Part shown: positions 44,156 through 52,846 of the stretch, one piece after another
How positions within the stretch are numbered: position 1 is the stretch's first letter
How the letters are laid out: each line of letters begins with the position of its first letter
Assembly: GCA_964578835.1 (NCBI GenBank)
Contig: CAZOEL010000008.1
Span: forward strand, 50,300-114,299
DNA from: CAZOEL01 sp964578835
GTDB taxonomy: Bacteria; Desulfobacterota; Syntrophobacteria; Syntrophobacterales; Syntrophobacteraceae
Length of the DNA: 64,000 nt
Direction of reading: 5' to 3'
Translations under genes and position numbers: made by a program
The notes under the pieces: model-generated
Told to the model about the DNA's origin: nothing
Databases searched by the model: none
Seen by the model: the letters and a program-made list of their open reading frames with translations, nothing else

Positions 44156-44995
44156 ATGACGGCGACCGACCAGGGGAAGGAGCCGGTTATAATATTTCCG
44201 GACGACCTTGAAGCCTACATGAAAGATCATACGGAGGGAAGCTACGCTCTGATCGATGTGCGGCAGCCTTTCGAATATGAAGAAGGGCATCTGCCCGGAG
44301 CAAAATTGACGCCGCTTCCTCAGCTTGTTCAGTCGATAGCGGATCTGGACCCTGCAAAACCCACAATACTTTATTGCGCCGTCGGAGGGCGCAGTCGAAT
44401 GGCTGCGCGCCTCTTAGCGCAAAGCGGCTTTCAAGAAGTTTACAACCTGCAGGGGGGCATCGAAGCCTGGGAGTCTCAAACAGCGACAGGTCCCGTGGAT
44501 TTCCACCTCAACTTCATCAAAGGGGATGAAGCTCCTGAAAAAGTCGTGGCGCTTGCTTACGGAATGGAAGAAGGGCTCAAGCGCTTTCATGAAGCGGTGA
44601 AGGCGCGGACGGAGGACGCCGATTTCATTAAGGTTTTGGATCAGCTCATAAGAGCTGAGGAGATCCATGAAAGGACTCTATTGGAATTATACGAGACGAT
44701 GGTTGGAAGCGCGGCGGAGCCCGAGGCTGTTCGCCTGGTCTCGGAAGCCGGCGTCATGGAAGGAGGCATGCAGATTGACCGGTTCATGAAAGATAACGAG
44801 AAATACATGACCAGCGTATCTGGGTACCTGAATCTTGCCATGATGATGGAAGCTCAAGCTTTGGATCTCTACCTGCGCATGGCGTCTGAGAGTAAGAATG
44901 AAATCTCGAAGAAGATTTTGCTCAAGATAGGCGATGAGGAAAAGGGCCACCTCGTTCTTCTCGGACGTTTGTTTGATCAAAAAGCCGGTAAATAG
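44156..44995 (+). CDS. Rhodanese-ferritin-like (rubrerythrin-type) fusion protein
   Basis: 279 residues; GAGAGGAGACTGCC before ATG 44156. Residues ~10-110 are a rhodanese domain with DVRQPFEYEEGHLPGA and active-site loop CAVGGRSRMAA (Cys74). Residues ~120-279 are a four-helix ferritin-like domain: helices with LIRAEEIHERTLLELYETM, LNLAMMMEAQALDLYLRMA and KIGDEEKGHLVLLG give the ExxH pairs of a di-iron site. Such fusions occur in anaerobes and link sulfane-sulfur handling to peroxide or iron chemistry. Cytosolic. Stands alone between gene-free stretches. Confidence 0.85.
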   Translation: MTATDQGKEPVIIFPDDLEAYMKDHTEGSYALIDVRQPFEYEEGHLPGAKLTPLPQLVQSIADLDPAKPTILYCAVGGRSRMAARLLAQSGFQEVYNLQGGIEAWESQTATGPVDFHLNFIKGDEAPEKVVALAYGMEEGLKRFHEAVKARTEDADFIKVLDQLIRAEEIHERTLLELYETMVGSAAEPEAVRLVSEAGVMEGGMQIDRFMKDNEKYMTSVSGYLNLAMMMEAQALDLYLRMASESKNEISKKILLKIGDEEKGHLVLLGRLFDQKAGK

Positions 44996-45384
44996 AATCA
45001 AGAAATTGGGACGCTAGTAGCCCCGCCTGCAAGCATGTTGTCGTTTTCGGGGTCGATCTGCTGGATTCCCGCAAGGATGGGAATCCAGCGGACGAATGTA
45101 TCTCTGCTCAAGTGTTTCCCGAAATGGCGTGCGATTCCACTCGTCGGAATCACCCCCGAATGGCTGCCTTGAAAAAAAATTTATTTTGGCGGCAATCCTC
45201 TCACTTCTTCTTCAAAGCTCTCTTTAAAATCCTCAATTGATGCGTTACATTCCAATCCCTGTTTCGCCGGGAAGAGTGTTTCCGCCGATAACCGGTAGTC
45301 GCTGGATAGCGCGTGAGTTAAAATAGAACAACTACTTGATACAATGGGTAATTCCAATATCAGAGGTAAAGGAGCGCTGTTTCA
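44996..45384. other. Non-coding gap
   Basis: Apart from a hairpin at 45061-45088 nothing is recognised; the uvrA ribosome site AAAGGAG is at 45368-45374. Confidence 0.4.
45061..45088. repeat. Perfect 10-bp hairpin
   Basis: CTGGATTCCC (45061-45070)/GGGAATCCAG (45079-45088), 8-nt loop. Similar 'GGATTCC' palindromes occur near 30360 and 36100, so it is probably an interspersed palindrome rather than a terminator. Confidence 0.5.
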
Positions 45385-48300
45385 TTGAGCATGGATACTC
45401 ATATTCGCCTGCGTGGAGCCCGCCAGCATAATCTCAAGAATATCGATCTCGATTTGCCCCTCTACAAGCTTATCGCCATAAGCGGCGTCAGCGGTTCCGG
45501 CAAGTCGAGCCTTGCGCTCCATACGCTCTATGCGGAAGGCCAGAGGCGTTATGTGGAGACCTTCTCCCCGTACGCGCGTCAGTTTTTAGAAAGAATGGAC
45601 CCGCCTCAGGCTGATCTGATTGAAGGCATTCCGCCCAGCATCGCCATAGAGTCGGGCGTGGCGGTTCGTAGCTCTAGATCCACCGTCGGAACGATAACCG
45701 AAATCAATGATTATCTAAAGCTCCTTTACGCGCGTCTAGCCGTTGCCAACTGTCCGAAGTGCGGGGAGGCCATCAACCGGGACACCCCCGAGAGCGCTTT
45801 CCGCAGGCTCAGCGATTTGGCCTCCGGGAGCCGCGTTCTTGTTGTATTCCCTTACAGTGCGGATTCTGCTTCGGACTGGGCGAAGCCGCTTGTCTCAAGA
45901 GGCTTTCTGCGCGCCTACAGGGCGGGCAAGACTATCGATTTCGATTCCCTGAGCGCAAAAGAAGCCAAGGAACTGGCCGGGACTGAAGTTTTGGTTGTTG
46001 TCGATCGAATTCCTTGGGGGAAAACGCCTCAAGAACGGGTGCTGGACTCGCTCACCACGGCTTTCGACATGGGAGAGGGGCGCGCGGGCGTTGTGATTTT
46101 GCCCACCGAAGTCCGCTGGTTCGGCGCCGATCTCAGCTGCGCCAACTGTCGCCCGAGCACGCCGATTCCGGCTCCTTCCCCGAATCTTTTTTCTTTCAAT
46201 AGCCCAATCGGCGCCTGCCCCGAGTGTCGCGGGTTCGGGAGAACCATCGGAGTGGATCTCGATCTCGTTATTCCGGATAGCCGCCTCAGTCTTGCCCGGG
46301 GAGCAATCAGACCGTGGAGCCCCGACCGGTCGGAATATGATGATCTGATGAGCTTCTGTCAGCGCGAGGGCATCCCGGTGGATGTCCCCTACGAGGAGCT
46401 GAACGAGGAGGCGAAGCATAAGATCATCAATGGCCACAAGAAGTTCTACGGGGTTATGGGCTTCTTTGAATGGCTCGAGAGCAAGACATACAAGATGCAT
46501 GTTCGCGTCTTCCTCTCTCGCTACAGGTCTTACACGCCCTGTAAGTCGTGTGGCGGTTCTCGCTACCAAGAGGCTTCAAGACTTTACAGGGTTCACGGCG
46601 CAACCATCGCCGAGCTCAGCGCATGGAGCATTGAGAAGGCGCACGCCTTCTTTGAAGGTCCATGGCCTGAAATCGAGCAAGATCCGGCAGCCGCTTTGCT
46701 CATTCAGGAGATTCAAAGCCGAATCCAGTTCCTCAGGGAGGTTGGCCTCGAGTACCTTTCGCTGGATCGTCAATCTCGAACTCTTTCCGGGGGCGAAGTG
46801 CAGCGCGTTCACCTGACGAGGGCTCTCGGGTCTGCTCTGGTTAACGTTCTCTATGTGCTGGACGAGCCGAGCGTCGGGCTTCATGCCCGCGATCAGAAGC
46901 GCCTCATGGGCCAGCTCCATAGGCTGGTGGATCTCGGCAACAGCGTCGTTGTCGTGGAGCATGATCCCGACATGATCCGTTTTTGTGATGAAGTGGTCGA
47001 CATGGGACCGGGAGGAGGCGAAAAGGGCGGCGAAGTCATTTACCAGGGAAATCCTCGGGGACTGGCCGAGTGCCAAAAGAGCCTTACCGGAGCTTATATG
47101 GGCGGCTCCAAGTCGGTTGCTTCACTGGATCGGCCGCGAAGGTTGAAAAGCGGAAAGGCTCTCACGCTTCGAGGCGCGAGGCAGAACAATCTAAAAAACC
47201 TGATCGTGGAATTCCCGCTCGGGCTGCTTGTGGGCGTGAGCGGCGTCTCTGGCTCCGGGAAAAGCACCCTGGTGGAAAAGACCCTCTATTACAACTGGCT
47301 GAGGCAAACGGGTAAGGCCACCGATGCTCCAGGTCTTTGCGATGCGCTGGAAGGCGCCGATCTGATAGAGGAGATAATCCTTGTCGATCAGCAACCGATC
47401 GGGCGAACTCCACGGGCGAATCTTCTCACCTACGCGCGTGTCCTCGATCCGCTGCGCAAGCTGCTCGCCCAGACTCCCGAAGCCATCGCGCGCGGTTACT
47501 CGACGAGGCATTTTTCATTCAACGTGCCGGGAGGACGCTGTGAGACGTGCAAGGGCGAGGGCTACGAGCACGTGGAGATGCAGTTCCTTGCGGATGTATA
47601 CATCCGATGTCCCCAGTGCGGGGGAAAGCGGTTCAAGGAAGAGGTGCTCGATATCCGCGTCCGCGGTCTCTCCATCGCTGATATGCTCGAGTGCACGGCG
47701 CAGGAATTGCTCGCGCGCTTTGGCGACCACGACGCGCTTGTGCGGGCGTTGAGCCCGATCGTGGCCATCGGCTTGGATTACCTGAAGCTGGGCCAGCCCC
47801 TGAGCACGCTCTCGGGAGGCGAAGCGCAACGGCTAAAGCTCATTCATTATCTCGGTCAGCGCACTCAGCCGAACGGAGCGGACGGAAACGGCCGAAAACC
47901 GAAGCTCTTTCTTCTGGACGAGCCGACCACCGGCCTCCATCCCCATGATTTGACAAAGCTCGTAAATGTCCTGGAGCAGTTGGTGGATTTGGGAAACAGC
48001 GTCCTGGTCGTGGAGCACAACCTCGATCTCCTCGCCGCGTGCGACTGGGTGATAGACCTTGGACCGGAGGGCGGGGAGCGAGGGGGTGAGATTGTCGCTC
48101 AGGGACCTCCCGAGGCGATCGCCTCGAATCCTTTGAGCCATACGGGAAGGTTTCTCAAGGAAAGGGCCGCTGGACGCGATATCTATTCAGAAGAAGATAA
48201 GGCGCCGGCCGGTCAATCTGAAGCATACGCTCCGGGCTTGCCTTTCAACGCTCTCGATTCCATTGTGGTTCGGGGCGCTCACGAGCATAATCTCGAGCTC

Positions 48301-51036
48301 GACGAGATCGATCTGCCGCGCGATCAGATGATCGTCTTAACGGGCCTGAGCGGGTCCGGGAAGTCCACACTGGCCTTCGACGTGCTTTTTGCCGAAGGGC
48401 AGCGCAGGTATCTCGAGTGCCTATCCACCTACGTGAGGCAGTATTTCAAAATACTCGAGAAGCCGGACGTGAGCCAGATTCTGGGGCTTCCGCCTACCGT
48501 CGCCATAGAGCAGCGCACGAGCCAGCTGAACCGCAGGTCCACTGTCGCCACCATAACCGAGATCTATCATTTCTTGAGGCTCCTCTACTCAAAGCTTGGA
48601 GAACAGCACTGCCCGACGTGCGGCCAAGAGCTGCACGCCCTCACGTACGATCAGATCTTCTCGATGGTTGAAGAGGACTTGCGCGAAGGGGACCTCAAAG
48701 TACTGGCTCCCGTTGTTCGCGGCAGAAAAGGAATATACCGGGATCTCTTCGCTCGTTTGAAGAAGCTGGGGTTTGATACGGTGCGCGTGGATGGAAAGTA
48801 TATGCCGCTCGACCCGATTCCTTCCCTGGCAAGGCACCGCGAGCACGACATCGAGGCCGTAGCGCCGGGGCTTGACCGAGCGGACCTTCCTCAAAACGAG
48901 CTTGCAGAAAAGATAAAGCAGGCGCTCGCACTCGGCGGAGGCTCACTGATCGTGGAAGGGAAAGAAAACAAAGTGCTGAGCGAGCATCTCTACTGTCACC
49001 ATTGCAAGCAAGGGTTTTCTCCTCTCGACCCAAGGCTCTTTTCGTTCAACAGCCGACATGGCGCATGCCCGGCGTGCGATGGAATCGGGACCGCGAGAGA
49101 ATTGAATGTGGACCGGCTTCTCGGTCCTCCCGATGTTCCGCTCGAAGAGGGGCTTCTGCGGTTTCTTCGTTCCTCAATATGGCGAAACGGCCTCAAAACG
49201 GCGGGCGCTCGTCTGGAGCGCAGCTGGGTGGAAAATCTTGGCATAGACCCCAAGGCCCCTCTTCGTGAAATATCGCAGGAGACCCTTCATGCGATGCTTT
49301 ATGGCCGCAGCGGGAAGAGCGGAGGGCTTGTCGGCATGCTTGAGGAGATAACAAACGAAGATAGGGGCTGGAGCAATATCCAGCCTTTCTTCGACGACGT
49401 TCCATGCTCGGAGTGTGGAGGGCGGAGATTGAACGCGCAGGCTCGCTCCGTTTACTTCAAGGGCTTGTCCATAAGCGATCTCGCGCAGCTCAGCATCGCC
49501 GAATTCGAGAAAAGATGGAGCGCTTTCGATTTCGAGCCGCGGGAGCTTCCAATAGCAGGGCCAATTTATAAAGAAATCCGTGAAAGAATTTCTTTTTTGC
49601 GCCAGGTCGGTCTGGATTACCTTGCATTGGATCGTTCCGGAGACACTCTTTCCGGCGGAGAAACGCAGAGGATACGCCTGGCTGCGCAGCTGGGCTCTAA
49701 TCTTCGCGGGATCTGCTACATCCTCGACGAGCCTACCATAGGACTGCATCCGACGGACAACGATCGGCTCCTCGAGAGCCTTCAGCAGCTCAAAAGTCAT
49801 GGGAATACCATAGTGGTCGTGGAGCACGATACGGAAACCATGAAACAGGCGGACACGCTCATCGAGCTCGGACCGGAAGCGGGCAGGGCGGGAGGACGGG
49901 TGGTCGCCAGGGGAAATTTTCATTCTCTTTGCCGAGATGATCGCACCCTTACGGGCTGCTGGTTTGGAAAGTCTTCTGATACGCTGTTCAACGCCTCTGA
50001 AAAGAAGAAACCTGGAGAGTCCGGTTGGCTCGAGATAATCGGGGCCGGCGCCAGGAACCTCAAATCGGTCGATGTCCGCATACCTCTCGGAACCCTCACC
50101 TGCATTACCGGAGTATCCGGAGCGGGCAAAAGCACGTTGGTTGACGAAGTTCTTTATCGAGGCCTGCTCGATCGGCTTGGACGTCGCTACGGGGGATACA
50201 ATCCCGCACTGTCGGAAATGAAGGGCTATGAAGCGATACAACGCGTTCTGCAAGTCGACCACAACCCGATCGGGCGCACCCCGCGCTCAATTCCGGCAAC
50301 CTACGTCGGCGTTTGGGACGAGATTCGCAAGCTCTTTTCACTCCTGCCCGAAGCCCGCGCAAGAGGTTTTTCCCCCGCAAGGTTCTCTTTCAATGTAAAG
50401 GGGGGCCGCTGTGAGGAATGCAAGGGACAGGGGCAGGTAAAGGTTGAAATGAGCTTTCTTCCGAACGTCTTCGTTCCCTGCGAGTCATGCGGAGGATCGA
50501 GATTCAATGGCGAGACTCTGGCCGTGACCTACAGAGAGAAAAGTATCGCCGAGGTGCTCGATATGACCATCGAGGAGGCTGCGACTCTTTTCGAGGCGTA
50601 CTCAAAGATTGCAAAGCCTTTGCGCATCTTGACGGAGCTTGGCCTCGGATATCTTGCCCTGGGGCAGCCGAGCCCGACCCTTTCGGGCGGAGAAGCTCAA
50701 AGAATCAAGCTTGCAGGCGAGTTGGGAAACAATCGCAGCGCAACTCTCTATATCCTGGATGAGCCAACGACCGGCCTTCACCGGGCGGATGTGAAGAAGC
50801 TGCTCGACGTGCTCCGCGCTCTGACGGATCATGGCCATACCGTGGTTGTCATCGAGCACAATCTCGATCTGGTCTGGGCGAGCGATTACGTGGTGGATGT
50901 AGGACCCGGGAGCGGCGAAAAAGGCGGCCGAATCGTTGCCGAAGGAGCGCCGTCGGAACTGCTCGAACAGACCGAAGCTTCTGCTACGGCGCGAGCGCTT
51001 CTTCGCCACAGAGAGGGAGAGCGATCGGGATGCTGA
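45385..51036 (+). CDS. uvrA: Double-length UvrA-type excinuclease ATPase (tandem UvrA fusion)
   Basis: 1,883 residues, twice the usual ~940. Start TTG 45385 is 10 bp after AAAGGAG; ATG 45391 is the alternative. Unit 1 (~1-945) and unit 2 (~957-1883) each contain a full UvrA: ABC-I with Walker A GVSGSGKSS (unit 1) or GLSGSGKST (unit 2), UvrB-binding insert after CPKCGE / CPTCGQ, four-Cys zinc site, signature LSGGE, ABC-II with GVSGSGKST or GVSGAGKST, and the C-terminal zinc hook CETCKGEGYEHVEMQFLADV or CEECKGQGQVKVEMSFLPNV. All four Walker A, signature (TLSGGE) and DEPTTGLH-type motifs look intact. It may be a covalent UvrA dimer for nucleotide excision repair, or a paralogue beside a normal UvrA elsewhere. 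Confidence 0.9.
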   Translation: MSMDTHIRLRGARQHNLKNIDLDLPLYKLIAISGVSGSGKSSLALHTLYAEGQRRYVETFSPYARQFLERMDPPQADLIEGIPPSIAIESGVAVRSSRSTVGTITEINDYLKLLYARLAVANCPKCGEAINRDTPESAFRRLSDLASGSRVLVVFPYSADSASDWAKPLVSRGFLRAYRAGKTIDFDSLSAKEAKELAGTEVLVVVDRIPWGKTPQERVLDSLTTAFDMGEGRAGVVILPTEVRWFGADLSCANCRPSTPIPAPSPNLFSFNSPIGACPECRGFGRTIGVDLDLVIPDSRLSLARGAIRPWSPDRSEYDDLMSFCQREGIPVDVPYEELNEEAKHKIINGHKKFYGVMGFFEWLESKTYKMHVRVFLSRYRSYTPCKSCGGSRYQEASRLYRVHGATIAELSAWSIEKAHAFFEGPWPEIEQDPAAALLIQEIQSRIQFLREVGLEYLSLDRQSRTLSGGEVQRVHLTRALGSALVNVLYVLDEPSVGLHARDQKRLMGQLHRLVDLGNSVVVVEHDPDMIRFCDEVVDMGPGGGEKGGEVIYQGNPRGLAECQKSLTGAYMGGSKSVASLDRPRRLKSGKALTLRGARQNNLKNLIVEFPLGLLVGVSGVSGSGKSTLVEKTLYYNWLRQTGKATDAPGLCDALEGADLIEEIILVDQQPIGRTPRANLLTYARVLDPLRKLLAQTPEAIARGYSTRHFSFNVPGGRCETCKGEGYEHVEMQFLADVYIRCPQCGGKRFKEEVLDIRVRGLSIADMLECTAQELLARFGDHDALVRALSPIVAIGLDYLKLGQPLSTLSGGEAQRLKLIHYLGQRTQPNGADGNGRKPKLFLLDEPTTGLHPHDLTKLVNVLEQLVDLGNSVLVVEHNLDLLAACDWVIDLGPEGGERGGEIVAQGPPEAIASNPLSHTGRFLKERAAGRDIYSEEDKAPAGQSEAYAPGLPFNALDSIVVRGAHEHNLELDEIDLPRDQMIVLTGLSGSGKSTLAFDVLFAEGQRRYLECLSTYVRQYFKILEKPDVSQILGLPPTVAIEQRTSQLNRRSTVATITEIYHFLRLLYSKLGEQHCPTCGQELHALTYDQIFSMVEEDLREGDLKVLAPVVRGRKGIYRDLFARLKKLGFDTVRVDGKYMPLDPIPSLARHREHDIEAVAPGLDRADLPQNELAEKIKQALALGGGSLIVEGKENKVLSEHLYCHHCKQGFSPLDPRLFSFNSRHGACPACDGIGTARELNVDRLLGPPDVPLEEGLLRFLRSSIWRNGLKTAGARLERSWVENLGIDPKAPLREISQETLHAMLYGRSGKSGGLVGMLEEITNEDRGWSNIQPFFDDVPCSECGGRRLNAQARSVYFKGLSISDLAQLSIAEFEKRWSAFDFEPRELPIAGPIYKEIRERISFLRQVGLDYLALDRSGDTLSGGETQRIRLAAQLGSNLRGICYILDEPTIGLHPTDNDRLLESLQQLKSHGNTIVVVEHDTETMKQADTLIELGPEAGRAGGRVVARGNFHSLCRDDRTLTGCWFGKSSDTLFNASEKKKPGESGWLEIIGAGARNLKSVDVRIPLGTLTCITGVSGAGKSTLVDEVLYRGLLDRLGRRYGGYNPALSEMKGYEAIQRVLQVDHNPIGRTPRSIPATYVGVWDEIRKLFSLLPEARARGFSPARFSFNVKGGRCEECKGQGQVKVEMSFLPNVFVPCESCGGSRFNGETLAVTYREKSIAEVLDMTIEEAATLFEAYSKIAKPLRILTELGLGYLALGQPSPTLSGGEAQRIKLAGELGNNRSATLYILDEPTTGLHRADVKKLLDVLRALTDHGHTVVVIEHNLDLVWASDYVVDVGPGSGEKGGRIVAEGAPSELLEQTEASATARALLRHREGERSGC

Positions 51037-51051
51037 GAGCATCTCTAAGTC

Positions 51052-52209
51052 TTATTCCTTGAAGCCGAAGACTCTGCCGCGCTCGAGAGCCTTTTTTCCA
51101 AACTTGAGCCGAACCTTGTCCACCGCTTCGTCCAAGGACTTCTGCTTCCTTGATGAGCTGTCTTCAAAACACCTCGCCTGCTTCATTCCTTTGGACAGGT
51201 TCGAGACGCTGACGCCGGTAAGACGCACCTTTCGGGAAATGTTCACCGCCTCCAGAAGCCGGGAGGCGGTATCGAAGATGATTCCCGTGCTGTTGGTGGG
51301 CTCGCGTAGCGAGTGACTGCGAGTGATTTGTTTGAAGTCGGAGAATTTGAGCTTGAGAGTGATTGTCTTTCCCTCATAGCCGCATTCTCTAAGCTCTCGG
51401 CCAACCCTTTCGGCTTGAAGCAGAAGCCATTTTTTCAATTCATCGGCATCATCCGTATCCCGTGAAAACGTATTTTCTGCGCCAACCGACTTCGGCTCCC
51501 TGTCGGGACACAGAGGAGAGTCGTCCTTGCCCAGCGCCTTTTCATAAAATTTCAGACCATTTTTCCCAAGGCGTTTTGCCCAGTACGACGCGGGAAACTT
51601 TGTGACGTCTGAGGCCATCCGAATGCCGAGGGTCTTGAGCTCCTGGACGCTTCGCGCCCCAAGGCCCGGGATCTTGCCAATAGGCAGCGCGGCCATAAAA
51701 GAGGGAATATCCTCCTCATTTACGATTGTAAGCCCGTTTGGCTTTTGCATGTCGGAAGCAATTTTTGCGAGGAGCTTGTTTGGCGCTAGGCCAATGGAAC
51801 AGCTTAGAAAGGTCTTTTCATATATTTCGCGTTTAATCTTCAGCGCCATATCGATCGGAGAGCCATAAAGAGCCTCGCAGCCCGTAATGTCCGCGAAGGC
51901 TTCATCGATGGAAACCTGCTCCACGACGGGGGAATGCTCCTCGATTATTTTCATCACCATCTCGGAGGCTTCTTTATAGCGATGCATCCTTACCGGAAGG
52001 AAGACGCCCTGCGGACAGAGACGTCTTGCCTGGAAGCAGGGCATCGCGGAGTGGACTCCAAATCTTCTCGCTTCATAGGAACAGGCCGATACCACCCCCC
52101 GCTCCGCTCCACCGACGATAACGGGCTTGCCCTTCAGTTCCGGGTTGTCGACCTGCTCGACTGAAGCGTAAAAGGCGTCCATATCGAGGTGCATAACGCG
52201 CCGCTTCAT
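51052..52209 (-). CDS. dinB: DNA polymerase IV (Y-family)
   Basis: 385 residues. Catalytic carboxylates in HLDMDAFYASVEQ and SIDEAFADITG, steric-gate Tyr/Phe in AFYASVE, helix-hairpin-helix PIGKIPGLGARSVQELK, and a little-finger domain at the C-terminus. It does error-prone translesion synthesis. Its stop codon is 15 bp from that of the convergent uvrA gene, pairing two DNA-damage genes tail to tail. No obvious beta-clamp QLxLF peptide is seen at the very C-terminus (ends RVFGFKE), though weaker variants are common. Confidence 0.93.
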   Translation of the reverse strand: MKRRVMHLDMDAFYASVEQVDNPELKGKPVIVGGAERGVVSACSYEARRFGVHSAMPCFQARRLCPQGVFLPVRMHRYKEASEMVMKIIEEHSPVVEQVSIDEAFADITGCEALYGSPIDMALKIKREIYEKTFLSCSIGLAPNKLLAKIASDMQKPNGLTIVNEEDIPSFMAALPIGKIPGLGARSVQELKTLGIRMASDVTKFPASYWAKRLGKNGLKFYEKALGKDDSPLCPDREPKSVGAENTFSRDTDDADELKKWLLLQAERVGRELRECGYEGKTITLKLKFSDFKQITRSHSLREPTNSTGIIFDTASRLLEAVNISRKVRLTGVSVSNLSKGMKQARCFEDSSSRKQKSLDEAVDKVRLKFGKKALERGRVFGFKE

Positions 52210-52226
52210 GGAAAGAGCAACCCCGC

Positions 52227-52526
52227 TCAGCTTATCATTTTCCAGAGAGTGATGGTGGGAGGCTCGGCCAGAAGCTCTCCCGCTTTTTCTTCAAACGCTA
52301 AGAAGTGAGGCGTCCGGATGTGCTCGTCGAGGTCCTTCTTGCTCCTCCAATTCTCATAAAACATGAAGAGAGATTTATCTTCGGGCGACTGATGAAGATC
52401 GTAGTTCATGCATCCCGCTTCCTTTCTGGTCGAAGCGACGAGAGACAATAGCTCTTCTCTCACTTTGTCTTCCATTCCCGGTTTGGCTTTGATTTTTGCC
52501 TCGACTGTGATCTTGCCGTTTTCCAT
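52227..52526 (-). CDS. ABM-domain (YgiN-like) putative quinol/antibiotic-biosynthesis monooxygenase
   Basis: 99 residues; CAGGAGGAACG before ATG 52526. One ferredoxin-like ABM domain: VEAKIKAKPGMEDKVREELL, EAGCMNYDLHQSPEDKSLFM, ENWRSKKDLDEHIRTPHFLA. These dimers oxidise quinols or reactive carbonyls without cofactors. It lies 17 bp upstream of dinB on the same strand, so the two are probably cotranscribed. Confidence 0.85.
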   Translation of the reverse strand: MENGKITVEAKIKAKPGMEDKVREELLSLVASTRKEAGCMNYDLHQSPEDKSLFMFYENWRSKKDLDEHIRTPHFLAFEEKAGELLAEPPTITLWKMIS

Positions 52527-52846
52527 AACGTTCCTCCTGGGTTGTATCCGAATGAATTTTCGGAGTAGACTCTAAGGAAAATAAGCGTTTAAGTCAAACA
52601 GCTTATGCAATGCGACGTCTTCATAAGAGTTGAAAAAAACGGCGAACCGGTATAGAAGTAACGGCATCATGAAATCCGGCCCCGGGATGCATGCGACGCT
52701 CACGTTTAGGGATGGGGTCGAGCGCGAGCTTGCTTTGAGTCTTGTTTTTCTCTAAAGAGCCTGTATCGGTCCATGGGCGCGTGATGAAACGCCTTTAGCC
52801 TTGAGCCCCGAGGAGCCGCAGGTTTATTTTTTAAGGATTGATATAA
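52527..52846. other. Non-coding divergent gap
   Basis: About 320 bp between divergent genes. AAGGATTGATATAA supplies the downstream ribosome site; no promoter is clear. Confidence 0.4.

Noticed and set aside
45300..45384. LexA box upstream of uvrA
   Set aside because: No convincing palindromic SOS box was seen there or upstream of dinB; LexA sites also vary among deltaproteobacteria.
49174..50262. 362-codon minus-strand frame inside uvrA
   Set aside because: Antisense to conserved UvrA motifs; no independent evidence.
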